Source: Cristatella mucedo (taxonomy: Eukaryota > Bryozoa > Phylactolaemata > Cristatellidae). From it: a stretch of DNA of 64,000 nt. Positions 10,903 to 19,912 of this stretch are shown piece by piece. The position numbers were made by a program, and so were the translations under genes. How positions within the stretch are numbered: the first letter of the stretch is position 1; each line of letters starts with the position of its first letter. Location of the stretch: contig WPIO01000001.1 in assembly GCA_009760855.2 (NCBI GenBank), positions 2,286,501-2,350,500 on the forward strand. Reading direction: 5' to 3'. The notes under the pieces were generated by a model. It made no database searches, was not told the origin of the DNA, and saw only the letters and a list, made by a program, of their open reading frames with translations.

Positions 10903-11349
10903 ATGGAAATATTTTGTGATACTTGTTCGATATCATTTAGCGAAATTGAATACTTAGAGTCAGGTCATCCAGTTTGCCAAAAGGTTAAACGAAGACCAAA
11001 GTTAAAGTATGAAATGCGTTGCGATATTTGCGATCTAGATAACACAGAAACAGAATTCGATTGCGGCATTTTAAGAAATAACAAAATAATCATTTGTGCA
11101 GATTGTTATTATGCAAGGAATAAATATTCTAAACAAAGACCTACAAAAATATATTGCTTAGCAAAGAAACACTTTAAAAAAAGGTGTTCCGAGTTATTCT
11201 GTAATCATCTTTGTTTAAAACACGAATCAATAATGCATATAGCAAAACTATTTCCGCTAGTAAAAGGTAAGCATAAAGCAACAAAATTAAAAGAATTAAT
11301 TGTTTTATTAGTCCATCTATATTTTTCAGGTACTTATGTAAGAAATTAA
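10903..11349 (+). CDS. Cysteine-rich zinc-binding-like protein, 148 aa
   Basis: Intact ORF starting MEIFCDTC, directly after TATAGAA. Cys pairs occur at about residues 5/8, 40/43, 54, 65/68, 86, 95/100 and 104, with nearby His residues, suggesting two or three small zinc-binding units. No enzyme motif is seen. The C-terminus is hydrophobic (ELIVLLVHLYFSG). A decayed relative lies in the older element at about 35,806-36,030, also divergent from integrase, so the pairing is ancestral. It shares an MEI..C..C opening with the protein at 18,580. Function unknown; regulatory or DNA-binding roles are possible. Confidence 0.8.
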   Translation: MEIFCDTCSISFSEIEYLESGHPVCQKVKRRPKLKYEMRCDICDLDNTETEFDCGILRNNKIIICADCYYARNKYSKQRPTKIYCLAKKHFKKRCSELFCNHLCLKHESIMHIAKLFPLVKGKHKATKLKELIVLLVHLYFSGTYVRN

Positions 11350-12181
11350 TAGATTAACTTTCATATTTCCTAGGTTATCAACATAATAATATTCTAACGG
11401 AACTCTAGTAAAGTATGCATAATACTTAAAATAAGTTCCAGTCGTGATGTATTTATAGCACGTATATCTCCTGATACTATTGTCGCATCGCTGTCAGGCT
11501 TTAGTTGTATACGGTTAGATGATCCAACAACCATTGCGCTTAGTATTATTGGTGGAGGACTATTCTTATTTGTCCAAGAATATGCAGTAGAAATATTAAC
11601 AATAGAATTAATTGGTCAAAGATTAAATGTAAGTACAACTTCTGTTATTTTTTAACTGTTCTATCAACATAGGATTTCGTTGCAGCATCAGAAGAATTAA
11701 CAGGCTCAGCAACATTGATTATAGAATTATTATTCATATTTAAATTTGTTGTAGCAGGGGAATTCTTCAATAACACATCTCGTTTTAATCCTCCATAAGT
11801 TACACAAAAATCATCAGGTAAAACTGTTGGTGTAGTAAGACTAGAATTCCAATATGTAGAAGTAATAGCAAAACTATTCATATTTAAATCTCCAGTCATT
11901 GTATCTCCAGATTTCTTTACATAGTTCGATACTTGACTTACATTAACAGCATCTGTTGGATTAACTCCTGGAGCAAGATTTGTAATTGGTCTATTCTGAA
12001 GATTTAAAGAAGTACCACTATTTACAATAAAGTTTGCATCTGCATACGATTTAGTTACAGCATCAATATCATTCACAGGATCTCTCATATTAATAATTCT
12101 ATTACCATTTGCATCAAGGTCTGATAGAATATAACCATTTATTCTACTAACTCACATATCATAATGATGTCTTCGACTCAT
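11336..12181 (-). pseudogene. Fibre-like protein 1, with in-frame TGAs and frameshifts
   Basis: Phage-fibre-like repeats: MTGDLNMNS followed by short DPVNSSDAATKSYVD-type units (VNDIDAVTKSYAD, VNPTDAVNVSQV, VNSSDAATKSYVD). These are usual in trimeric tail or spike shafts, so a host-attachment role is inferred. The start is set at 12,181 because the motif TATATAGATG sits there. The frame meets TGA at 12,152-12,154 and another TGA at 11,616-11,618. Shifts occur in the A-run near 11,655 and again near 11,390. The C-terminal domain (about 11,400-11,640) resembles that of fibre 3. The 3' end overlaps the convergent Cys-rich gene by about 14 bp; the exact end is uncertain. Confidence 0.75.
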
Positions 12182-12988
12182 CTATATAGTTATTAATTAA
12201 AATTTTTGATCTATCTAGCACTTCTGTAACAATAGGAACTATTCTAACAAATCTACATGGATCATCTTCTTCTACAACTTGGATCAAACATCTTTTTATA
12301 TAATACTTTATATCATAACCATTTGCTTTCTTATTATTAAATCTGCCATACTTGCTTATAATATCAAATTCAAAATCAAAATACTTTTCATCTTTAAGTA
12401 ATAGCATAAAAATTGGTTCTCTAAGTGGCATATCCAAATCAGTATTAGGTATTCTTACATTACCAGCTGCTACGTAATCTAGCGGAGGTTCTTCACAATT
12501 CAACCCAGGAACAAAAATCTCAAACTCAGAGTAAAAACATGCACTAAGTTTTAAAACATGTAAACCTAGTAAGCATTGTGCGGGATATTGTTTAGGTATA
12601 AAATCATCAATAACATTTCTGCTCCATAAACATTTTATTTCTACTAATGTATTGCTGTTTATTATTCCATCAGGAGAATATCTGTACACACCATCACTAC
12701 TAAAACAATCGTTTGAATTATCAAGTTTTACTTTTAGTTTCATTTCTAAAAACCTTGCAGCAATAGGTTCAAATACTTTACCGAATATCATTGGAGGAAA
12801 TCTCATACTAGACTTATTAGCAATGTAGTTTTTAGTTTTCTATTTGCAATTAATTCTATATCAGTTTCACTCTGATCTCTAAATACTAGATCATTTCCAA
12901 GCACTGAGTAAACATCTGAACCTCCAATATTCAAAGACATTGATTTTTTCCATTCATCTGAACCTTGTACAAAATCAATTTTATTCAT
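12159..12988 (-). pseudogene. YqaJ/lambda-exonuclease-like nuclease, one frameshift
   Basis: PD-(D/E)XK nuclease of the YqaJ viral recombinase family, likely used in DNA replication or recombination. The N-terminal piece (12,803-12,988) has VQGSDEWKKSMSLNIGGSDV, the family opening in which W and GGSD are typical. After a single-base shift in an A-run near 12,830 the rest (12,159-12,806) has VFEPIAARF, the catalytic YSPDGIINSNTLVEIKC (D..ExK) and YPAQCLLGLHVL. The start follows TATAATG. The C-terminus overlaps the fibre-1 start. A decayed counterpart is near 37.15-37.9 kb. Confidence 0.85.
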
Positions 12989-13009
12989 TATATTTCTAGT
13001 TTACATTTT

Positions 13010-14542
13010 TTAAATATCACTTCCATCATAAATAAATGTTCCTTTACTGCAAGTAAATGGTGAACCATTACCATTAGAAGTAAGTTCTGCAGTATTCTCA
13101 GATATAGTTAAATAATGAATCATAATACTTGTGGCAGCATTGCCGACAACAATAGCTGAAGGTATTTGAGAGTTAAACTCAATGCTTACATCGAGTTTTG
13201 AAGTGACTCTTAAAGTTCATCATTGTACTGGAGATCAACAACATGAATTGGATATAGCATTAGCCATTCTGGAAAAGTTACACCAACTGGTTCTGTAACT
13301 TCATTTAATCCAAGATATTGCTTTCTGAATTGAGTAAAATCTAAATATTCAGTTGAACATTTTCCGTCTTTTGGATAACTACTTCTAGCAACAGTAGAAT
13401 ATTGCTTTGAACCATTCGCAAGAACAGTCACATTTTTAATATCACAATGATTGTATGTGCAAGGATTTCCAGTATAATCATTATATTTGTTTGTATTCTG
13501 TGCAGCAACAATCAACCTTCTGACTTTATCAATAGTGTTTTGCACAGATAGAGTTCTAGTATATTTTAGACCTTGGTTGAAATTAGTCAGTGTCATATTT
13601 TCATAACGTCTGACTCTGTAATTAAGTCTAATTTTCTTTGCTCTTTCACTTGATACATCAGCAAGTGCTCTTTGAATACTTTCTTTTGGAATAACACAAG
13701 GAACCATCAGCCTCATTTTTGACATATTAATCTTAAATTCAGTCCAAAGTCCATCATTAGCAGCTCCGACAGCACTTCTAGATGTCATTGAATTAGTATT
13801 AGCAGCAGCTCCTGATGTGCCAGTCATAATAGCATCAAAGTCATTTCCTCCAACTCGCGTCATCTCAAGTGTAAATGGAATATTATAAAGAATCTTATTC
13901 ATATCTGCACAAAATCCAGACAATCTTGAAAGTGGGAGTGAGATACTAAAAGTTCCTACATTATCCGCTAAGACACTAGAAAGACCTCTTCTGTAAGCAA
14001 AACCAATATTACTAGAAGATGCCGCAGAAGCGTTTGGACTAACATAAGCACTGCTTCCTGTATACAAATCATCAAAAGAATTTGCTTCATCTTTCTTCCA
14101 TCCAGTTGCAGGTCCTTCTGTTCGGTTGTAATCATTTGGATATGTAAGATGACCCATAAGAGTTGATGCACTTCCAGTGCCTTCTTTCAATGAATAGCTT
14201 TCTATTTCCTCAGCACCAAGTCTTATTCTCATTGAACTAAACATCCATGCCCCAGCATTGCTAACAAATCCAGCAGCAAGAGTTCTAGCAGGTGCTGCAA
14301 AGTTTCCACCAGCAGCTGTTTGGACTTGTAACTGTCCTTCAAGCAGTAGATAAGCATCCGACAATAAATAGCAAAGTTGTTATTCACCAGGAACAGTAAA
14401 TGTAACTAACTTGTTTGCAATACTATCAGTCTCATTTCCATTGCTTTGGTAAAACTCTCTGTATTGATAATCTTTAATTTTATAATTAGGGAAAACTAGG
14501 ATCTCCCAATTCGAGTATAGTGTCAATCGGTGCACTTGCCAT
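13010..14542 (-). pseudogene. Major capsid protein (double jelly-roll type), several frameshifts
   Basis: Largest structural gene, about 510 codons, matching the usual Polinton MCP length. The start at 14,542 (MASAPID) follows TATATAGAGAAGAA. Early frameshifts occur near 14,500 and between 14,380 and 14,364. The main body is open at 13,210-14,364, with blocks such as LLLEGQLQVQ, TGWKKDEANSF and EVTEPVGVTFPEWLMLYPIH. A shift near 13,205 puts the last 60-odd residues in another frame, ending TAA at 13,010-13,012. The assignment rests on position beside the penton-like gene and on general MCP features, not on a database match. A clear homologue lies at 38.1-39.3 plus 41.5-41.6 kb. Confidence 0.8.
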
Positions 14543-14572
14543 TTCTTCTCTATATAAAAAAGTAAAAATGTA

Positions 14573-15028
14573 CTTCTTATTCTGAATGTATAAGCCAGCG
14601 CCAATTTTTTTCATATATCCTCCATATCTATCAGCCTAAGGCATAATAGCAGGAACAACAGATTTTTCTTTTATAACTCTTTCTATTTCTTTGTATGCCG
14701 TAGGATCATTTTCTTTTAACGTTTCTGAATAATCTTCAGTTTCAGAGTCCTCCATCTTTGCTTTGTATTTCTTTTTACTTTTTGGTTTAAGTTTATCAAG
14801 CATTGCTCGTTTTATCTCAAGATCCATCTCTTTCATCTTTCTATCATAATCTTCTTCTTTTTTACGTTTCTCCAACTCATACTCAAGTTCTTTCTTTCTT
14901 CTTTCTTCATCAAGTTTGTCATCGAGTTCTCTTCGTTTATTAGCATATTCCTGGTCAATCTTTTCTTTCTTTGTCTGCAACTCAGTTAATTTTCTTGCCT
15001 GATGCATTTCAATTCCCTTGTTTGGCAA
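14573..15028 (-). pseudogene. Highly charged coiled-coil protein, in-frame TAG
   Basis: A long alternating Lys/Glu helix (EERRKKELEYELEKRKKEED), clearly coiled coil, occupies about residues 10-95. The ORF closes with TAG at 14,636-14,638, but the same frame continues as ADRYGGYMKKIGAGLYIQ. The older element has the matching ending (MKKIGTGLYIQ) without that stop, so the TAG is a mutation here. ATG starts are internal; the first listed codon at 15,028 is TTG, and the start could be M8. The 3' end is placed just before the MCP promoter motif. It may be a scaffolding or minor virion protein; the function is not known. Confidence 0.65.
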
Positions 15029-15167
15029 TATTCATACTAAGCCCAGTTAGTCCAGTAAGCACAGGAGCTGCTTTTCCAACACCATCAATAATCTTATCAA
15101 GTACACCAGAACCATGATATTTTCCACCAGTTACCCTACCATGACCAATTCTAGCATAGCTACCCAT
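15009..15167 (-). CDS. Small Gly-rich basic protein, 52 aa
   Basis: ATG at 15,167 follows TGATATAG, the element's start motif. Reads MGSYARIGHGRVTGGKYHGS, then GVLDKIIDGVGKAAPVL, TGLTGLSMNIAKQGN, stop TGA at 15,009-15,011. It is basic with a central amphipathic helix. It overlaps the start of the coiled-coil gene by about 20 bp. Size, position next to the capsid genes and composition recall small virion-packaged cement or membrane-active peptides of adeno-like viruses, but no match is claimed. Confidence 0.6.
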   Translation of the reverse strand: MGSYARIGHGRVTGGKYHGSGVLDKIIDGVGKAAPVLTGLTGLSMNIAKQGN

Positions 15168-15173
15168 CCTATA

Positions 15174-16025
15174 TCATTTTGAAATTTTTATTGTAGCTAT
15201 AACATCTGTGATAGTATTTATTGCATTTTTAGTTTGATCTGTCAAGTTAATTTTAAGACTGCTAACACCATCAATGTCTCATCGAGTTGGCAAGAATAAG
15301 ATATTTGGAATGTGCACGTCAACCTTTTCTCCTGGATTAATATCATTAATATCAATTAGATATAAAGATGATGATTGCTCTAAAAATCCTTTTTTATATT
15401 CAACATAGTTTCTATTAGGATCTACAAGATCACAATCAATACTTACCCATTTTACTCCAGAATTATCAGGAAGTTGCATTTTATTCCAAGCCTTATAAGT
15501 TCCAGAGAAATACATTGCTTTTTCTACAGCTTCATATGGAGTTCCATCAACCATCGCAGCATCAAATGAGCCTTGCAAATTTGAACTAAAACCTAAAGTG
15601 TCTCCAATAGAGTTGATTATTCCAGAATTTGTTCCTAGTAGCACAAGATAGTCTTGACCAACTTGCATAATTATTTTATCATCAGTATCTACACTAAATT
15701 TTATGCCATTTGACGGAGGTCTACCTGCTGGATTTAAAAATGCTTTTGCTGCTATTAAAGCATTATTTAGGTAAGTGACAAGTTTTGAACTATCATAGTA
15801 TCCTTCTGGGACTGCAACAGAAAAGTTGCTAGGGTTAGTTATATTTGATCTGTACCAAAGCATATCGTTTACTCCAGTAATAACATTTGATATTACTCTG
15901 TTTGTATACGTAAACTCAACTCTACGCAATCCTACTTTGTTATAACCAGAATCTGATCCAAGCATTAACGGAGGAACAAGAGTTTTTGAATCTGAACTGG
16001 TAGTTCCAGTTATTCTTATTGACAT
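15174..16025 (-). pseudogene. Penton-like minor capsid protein, in-frame TGA near the C-terminus
   Basis: Single-jelly-roll type. The start ATG at 16,025 follows TATAAGA; the TTG further upstream is ignored. Family-like blocks: LRRVEFTYTNRVISNV, VAVPEGYYDSSKLVTYLNNA (the PEGYY..L..YLN stretch is typical of Polinton and adeno-like penton proteins), and LPDNSGVKWVSIDCDLVD. Open to TGA at 15,279-15,281 after FLPTR. The same frame continues for 34 more codons (DIDGVSSLKINLT..) to TGA at 15,174-15,176. The older element shows the same FPTR-TGA-D arrangement at about 42,750. It would form capsid vertices. Confidence 0.8.
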
Positions 16026-16032
16026 TCTTATA

Positions 16033-16667
16033 TTATATTTCAATAATTTCTATTACAACAGTAATTTGCTGAGAACCAAAATCTAAGACTTTCAAATTTT
16101 GATCTGTAATAGTAATCAATATGTCAGAAATATAATCACCAACAAGATTGTGATATTCAAGAGTATTTGGCTCATATACCATTTGTTCCCAAGGATAGAA
16201 ATTATAAGCAAAAATTCTTAGAGCTTGCGTTTCGATATTATTTATATAACTTGTTCCACTAGCAACTAAATTACAGTTTACAAGAATTAAGTTTAGGTCA
16301 GAAACAAAAAAACTTCATTCTCTGAAGTAATTTTTTCTGCTGGATCTACAACTACTTGTGTAAACTGTTTTCCAGGAGCTGCACTATATGTATCTAATGG
16401 AAGTGTCTTATCTGTTGTATACAAAGTTCCAGTAAATTCAAGTAATGTAGCTATAGTAGATTTAACAGCAACAAATGTAAACCGAGCAGGCATATTAATC
16501 CAAGAATTTTTATTCTTAAGTTTTATAGGATCACTAATTCTAATTCTAATTGGATTAGTAGTTCCTGTTACATTAAAAATATACCCCTCTTTACCTGCAG
16601 CAGCACCCTTTTTGATTGACTCAATATTTTTTAGAATATCCTTAGCTACACCAAGAAGATCAGACAT
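16033..16667 (-). pseudogene. Unrecognised structural-module protein, one frameshift
   Basis: ATG at 16,667 follows TATATAGAAA. The open part (16,293-16,667) begins MSDLLGVAKDILKNIESIKK and has beta-rich blocks such as PIRIRISDPIKLKNKNSWI. A one-base change in a run of seven A/T near 16,305 moves the remaining 85 or so codons, which include FYPWEQMVYEPNTLEYH, into another frame, ending TAA at 16,033-16,035. It lies 8 bp upstream of the minor capsid gene and has a decayed counterpart at about 43.54-44.4 kb. Co-location suggests a virion protein; no family recognised. Confidence 0.65.
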
Positions 16668-16670
16668 TTT

Positions 16671-17859
16671 CTATATATCATATACAAGTTTATTAATTTT
16701 AGCAATGTTTGACTTTTGTACTTTTCTAGATTTTGCAAGGTAATCAACAGCAGCACTAATAGAATTTACTACTCCAGTATTTCCAGCAGCAAGTTCACAA
16801 ATCCACAATTCTATCTTGTTAAATACTTCTGAATCATTCTTTACAACTAATGGAATTACTTCTATTCCCTTACCTATTCTAGGTCTTAAATAATCTAAAA
16901 CTCTTTACTCTTTTACACTTCTTTTTTTCTTTTTGTCTAGCTCTGTAACAACATTAGAAAGATTTTCTTTACTACGATTTTTAACAATCATTTTTACTTG
17001 ATTAGATAGTCTACCAGTTTTCTTTGCTCCAATAATATCAAGTAAATCTTTCTTTATATCAACTGTTGATTCATATACTTTACCTACTTCTTCCATTTGT
17101 TTATCATTAAACTTAGTATAATAATTAGTTGTGTATTCAAAGATATCATGAGCAGTTTGTTCTAGTTCTTTTTCAGCAGTATACATTTTTTCATTATTGA
17201 GTTTTACTCCTAGCTCATATAGTTATAAGTCTTTATTTGTACTATCAATCTCATTTATTATTCTTGCTACATAACTTGGAACATATCCATTTTTTCATTA
17301 AGTAATTTAATTAATTCAGCTTTATCAAAATCTACTGCAGTTTTCTTCGGTGTGCCAGTAGTTGGATTTATATTTAACTCTTCACCTAAACTTTTTTGAG
17401 CAGCATCAATAGCTTCTCGTATTTCTGGATTTGCTGCATATGTCTTTGCTTGATTTGCTACAGTAATTGCCTTTTTATGCTTTCCTTCACTAATAGCTAT
17501 TCTTGCTTTTTGAATAGTACTACATATGTCTGGTTTTTGTTTGTATTCTAAAACTTTCTGCTGTTGTTCTTTTTTTTCTATCTGTAAAGCAGGTTTAGGT
17601 CTAATTCTTGTAAGTTTCTCAACAACAACTTTACCTGAGTTATCAATAGATCTCTCTAATGCTTGCTCGTTTAGCCTATGCTCAGCAGCATCTCTTACAG
17701 CTATTTCTGATTCTATTCTTTGTATCTCACCAGAGTTTTCTAAAATATTTGCATCTCTTAGATCTTGCAGGTTTTGCAGTTTGGTTTCATAATCTAATGC
17801 CTCTTAAACAATTCCTTTGTAAGGTGTTTTACCACTCGAGTAAATTTTCCCATTAACAT
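16671..17859 (-). pseudogene. Long helical Lys/Glu/Gln-rich protein, three TAAs and a frameshift
   Basis: An almost continuous minus-strand coding stretch of about 390 codons. Apparent ORFs on the plus strand at 17.5-17.86 kb are shadows. It includes helical blocks RDAAEHRLNEQALERSI, IEKKEQQQKVLEYKQ and ATVANQAKTYAANPE-like repeats, and a C-terminus with VVKNDSEVFNKIELWICELA. In-frame TAAs are at 17,804-17,806, 17,223-17,225 and 16,905-16,907; a shift is near 17,290. The motif GATATAGTAAAA precedes ATG 17,857-17,859, though the first codons are in a shifted frame. The closing TAG (16,671-16,673) is part of the next gene's TATATAG motif. Function unknown; possibly an internal virion protein. 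Confidence 0.6.
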
Positions 17860-17873
17860 TTTTACTATATCTA

Positions 17874-18546
17874 TTAATAATTAAAAAATGTCATTAATTG
17901 CTTACCTTCTGAATCAACAGACCAAAATCTGCCTTCCAATTCAGTCTTAGTTAGATCTATTACGCAATAACCAAAACGGTTTCTAGTACAAGAGTTAACC
18001 CATTCTCTAAATTGTTTCTTATCAATATCTCCAACATATGCATCACGAATATACTCAATGTCAGTTGTGTTTTGCTTAAAGATTACTATTAAATTTACAT
18101 TATTTCTAATTTCTCTCCTAGGTATATTAGTAAATCCTTGAGCAAGATAGAAAATATTCAGCCCTTTATGTCTTTTTCGTGTGAAATAGTCGAATATTTT
18201 AGTTTGATCCTCAGTCATTAAATCATCAAGTACAACAACATTCTTGCAGTTCTTATACGAATCTACTTCTGGCATAGCATCAATTCCGTTAATCCAAGAA
18301 TAAGCTTTGTTTTCTTTTTTCATTGACATAGGTCCGCGATATAATTTTTTGATCTAAACTTGAAGCAATAATTGTACAACAATCATAATTAACCATTCCA
18401 TAAAATATCCAATTCATGATAAGTTGAGATTTATCCGAACCACTTGGTCCTAAAACTAAAGCTCGTATCGGAACATTTGGTTAAGGTTCTTTATGCCCAG
18501 TATCTACATCTTGTCCAAAATTAAACGCCCTTACTCGAAGAGACAT
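17874..18546 (-). pseudogene. HerA/FtsK-superfamily DNA-packaging ATPase (broken)
   Basis: Pumps the genome into the procapsid. The start at 18,546 follows AGTATAGGAA. The P-loop reads LVLGPSGSDKSQ: the last Gly of GxxGxGKS is Asp (GAT at 18,433-18,435), which should abolish ATP binding. A premature TAA is at 18,481-18,483, upstream of the P-loop. A shift in an A-run near 18,335 separates it from 17,874-18,329, which carries Walker B (VVVLDDLM) and a sensor-like LAQGFTNIPRREIRNN. Length (about 224 codons) fits Polinton ATPases. The gene is absent from the older element. Confidence 0.88.
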
Positions 18547-18579
18547 TTCCTATACTAAAAAAGTTTTTATATTATAGAA
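18547..18579. promoter_or_regulatory. Divergent promoter between ATPase and Cys-rich/repeat gene
   Basis: 33 bp separate the two start codons. It contains one motif per direction: minus AGTATAGGAA-ATG and plus TTATAGAA-ATG, joined by an A/T-rich spacer. Regulatory role inferred from the recurrence of the motif. Confidence 0.65.
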
Positions 18580-18894
18580 ATGGAAATTTGCTGCTTGAAA
18601 TGTAAGAAGCCAACAGATAGCATTCATGAAGAGTATGTCGAGATTGATAGTACAAAAGGCCTTAGAGGAATGATTAAAGCAATTTGTGTGATTTGTGAAA
18701 GTAAAAAGTCAAAGTTTGTTAAGTTAAGATCAGAGAGTGGCAGTGGAGTTCTATCTCATGGTAAAAAGTTAGGTACTGGAGTTCTATCTCATGGTAAAAA
18801 GTTAGGAACTGGATTTCTATCTCATGGTAAAAAGTTAGGAACTGGAGTTCTATCTCAAGGTAAAAAGTTAGGTACTGGAGTTTTGAGTCATTGA
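18580..18894 (+). CDS. Cys-rich protein with five 10-residue repeats, 104 aa
   Basis: Starts MEICCLKCKKP after TTATAGAA. It has CxxC pairs at residues 5/8 and about 36/39, likely one zinc site, then basic repeats of GVLSHGKKLGT type encoded by an almost perfect 30-bp tandem repeat (about 18,740-18,890). The fifth repeat has TGA where the others have the Gly codon. The same frame then runs on into the protease ORF (18,913), so the TGA may be either the true stop or a mutation separating a fused N-terminal domain. Basic, repeat-rich tails suggest nucleic-acid binding. Function unknown. Confidence 0.65.
   Translation: MEICCLKCKKPTDSIHEEYVEIDSTKGLRGMIKAICVICESKKSKFVKLRSESGSGVLSHGKKLGTGVLSHGKKLGTGFLSHGKKLGTGVLSQGKKLGTGVLSH
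18740..18893 (+). repeat. 30-bp in-frame tandem repeat (about five units)
   Basis: Unit core TTCTATCTCATGGTAAAAAG repeated with few changes; period 30 keeps the reading frame. Expansion and contraction by slippage would vary the number of basic repeats in the protein. Confidence 0.9.
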
Positions 18895-18912
18895 AAGAAA
18901 TTTGGTGGTGAG

Positions 18913-19351
18913 ATGAGTAAAGAACAAATACTTTCAGAACTAAGAATAGCTATCAACAATTTAAAAAAAATTAAAAAGTACACCACTTACTGACTTTGAA
19001 ATAAACAAATATGTTAAAGAATTAGATATAAAAAATTTCAGAGGTTTATTTGCAAGAGATGAATTAAGTTCTCCAGAACAGAATGAGTGCCTTATTTGCA
19101 ATACTGGAAAATCAGATCTAGCAATATATCACTGGGTAGCTCTTAAAAAAATAGGTGATCGATGTTTTTATTTTGACTCGTTTGGTGCTCCTCCAATGCC
19201 AGAAGTGATTAATTATTTTGGTGTTACACCAAGTTTTCAAACGTTTCAACTGCAAAAGTTTAATCAAACGGATTGTGGAATGAGGTATTTAATCTTTCTT
19301 AAACTAATGGAATTTGTCGATTTTGGTACAGTCATGCAATTATTAATTTAA
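18913..19351 (+). pseudogene. Adenain-like (C48/Ulp1-type) cysteine protease, one frameshift
   Basis: Processes virion precursor proteins in Polintons and adenoviruses. Start ATG 18,913 (MSKEQILSELRIAINNLKK). A slip in the A8 run near 18,967 puts the remainder in another frame, which then runs to TAA at 19,349-19,351. The catalytic set is visible: His in IYHWVALKK, Asp in CFYFDSFGAPP, Gln and Cys in LQKFNQTDCGMRY. The N-terminal TPLTDFEINKYV and NFRGLFARDEL stretch is typical of these enzymes. No TATAG motif precedes it, unlike its neighbours, so it may be expressed from the upstream gene. Missing from the older element. Confidence 0.9.
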
Positions 19352-19379
19352 ATTAAACAAAATATTTCCACTATATAGA

Positions 19380-19844
19380 ATGGAAAATCAAGAAAAGAAA
19401 TTTGTTGTCCTCTAAAATTCTGCAGTTGTTATCTCAAAAGGAAAGCCTGCACACATTCATGTTGAAGAGAAAATTTCAAAGGATTCAAAACCTTATCTTA
19501 GTGCATGGATGTATATAACAGAAGAATCACTTCCTTATATTCAGAACATTGTAGATAGATCGAGTGAACAATTAGAATTCAAAGCATTTTATGCTAGTGC
19601 AAGGTCAACAATTGGAATTAGATTTGATTTTGGAAAGAAACCTAGTATTATGTTTGATGAGAATAATAAACAAATTAAAGTATCTAGTCCAGCAGACGTA
19701 ATTAAAAAATTAGGAAATGATTTTTGTATCACTGGAATTCTTGATGGTAGTTATGTTTCAAAAGAGTATTATAATAATGAAGAAAAAATAAATATTAGAT
19801 TAAAGATTGACCAAGTAAAAGTTTATAGTTCACCAAAGAGATAA
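19380..19844 (+). pseudogene. Unrecognised 154-codon protein with an early TAA
   Basis: ATG at 19,380 follows ACTATATAGA. Codon 12 is TAA (19,413-19,415). The same frame continues without interruption to 19,844, and the ORF from 19,509 has only an internal start. Beta-rich: YLSAWMYITEESLPYIQNIV, RSTIGIRFDFGKKPSIMF and ending KIDQVKVYSSPKR. No family recognised. It lies in the block missing from the older element. Confidence 0.6.
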
Positions 19845-19912
19845 ATGTTCAATCCAGCAGAGTTTAAAAAAATATAAATATAAAATAAAATTAGTTTGTA
19901 AGTTAAATTTCT

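Noticed and set aside
13968-14171. Minus ORF overlapping the capsid gene in another frame
   Set aside because: Leu-rich shadow of the MCP.
17526-17856. Plus-strand ORFs at 17,526-17,792 and 17,659-17,856
   Set aside because: Cys/Ser/Leu-rich shadows of the minus-strand Lys/Glu-rich gene, which has no listed start because of an in-frame TAA and shift.
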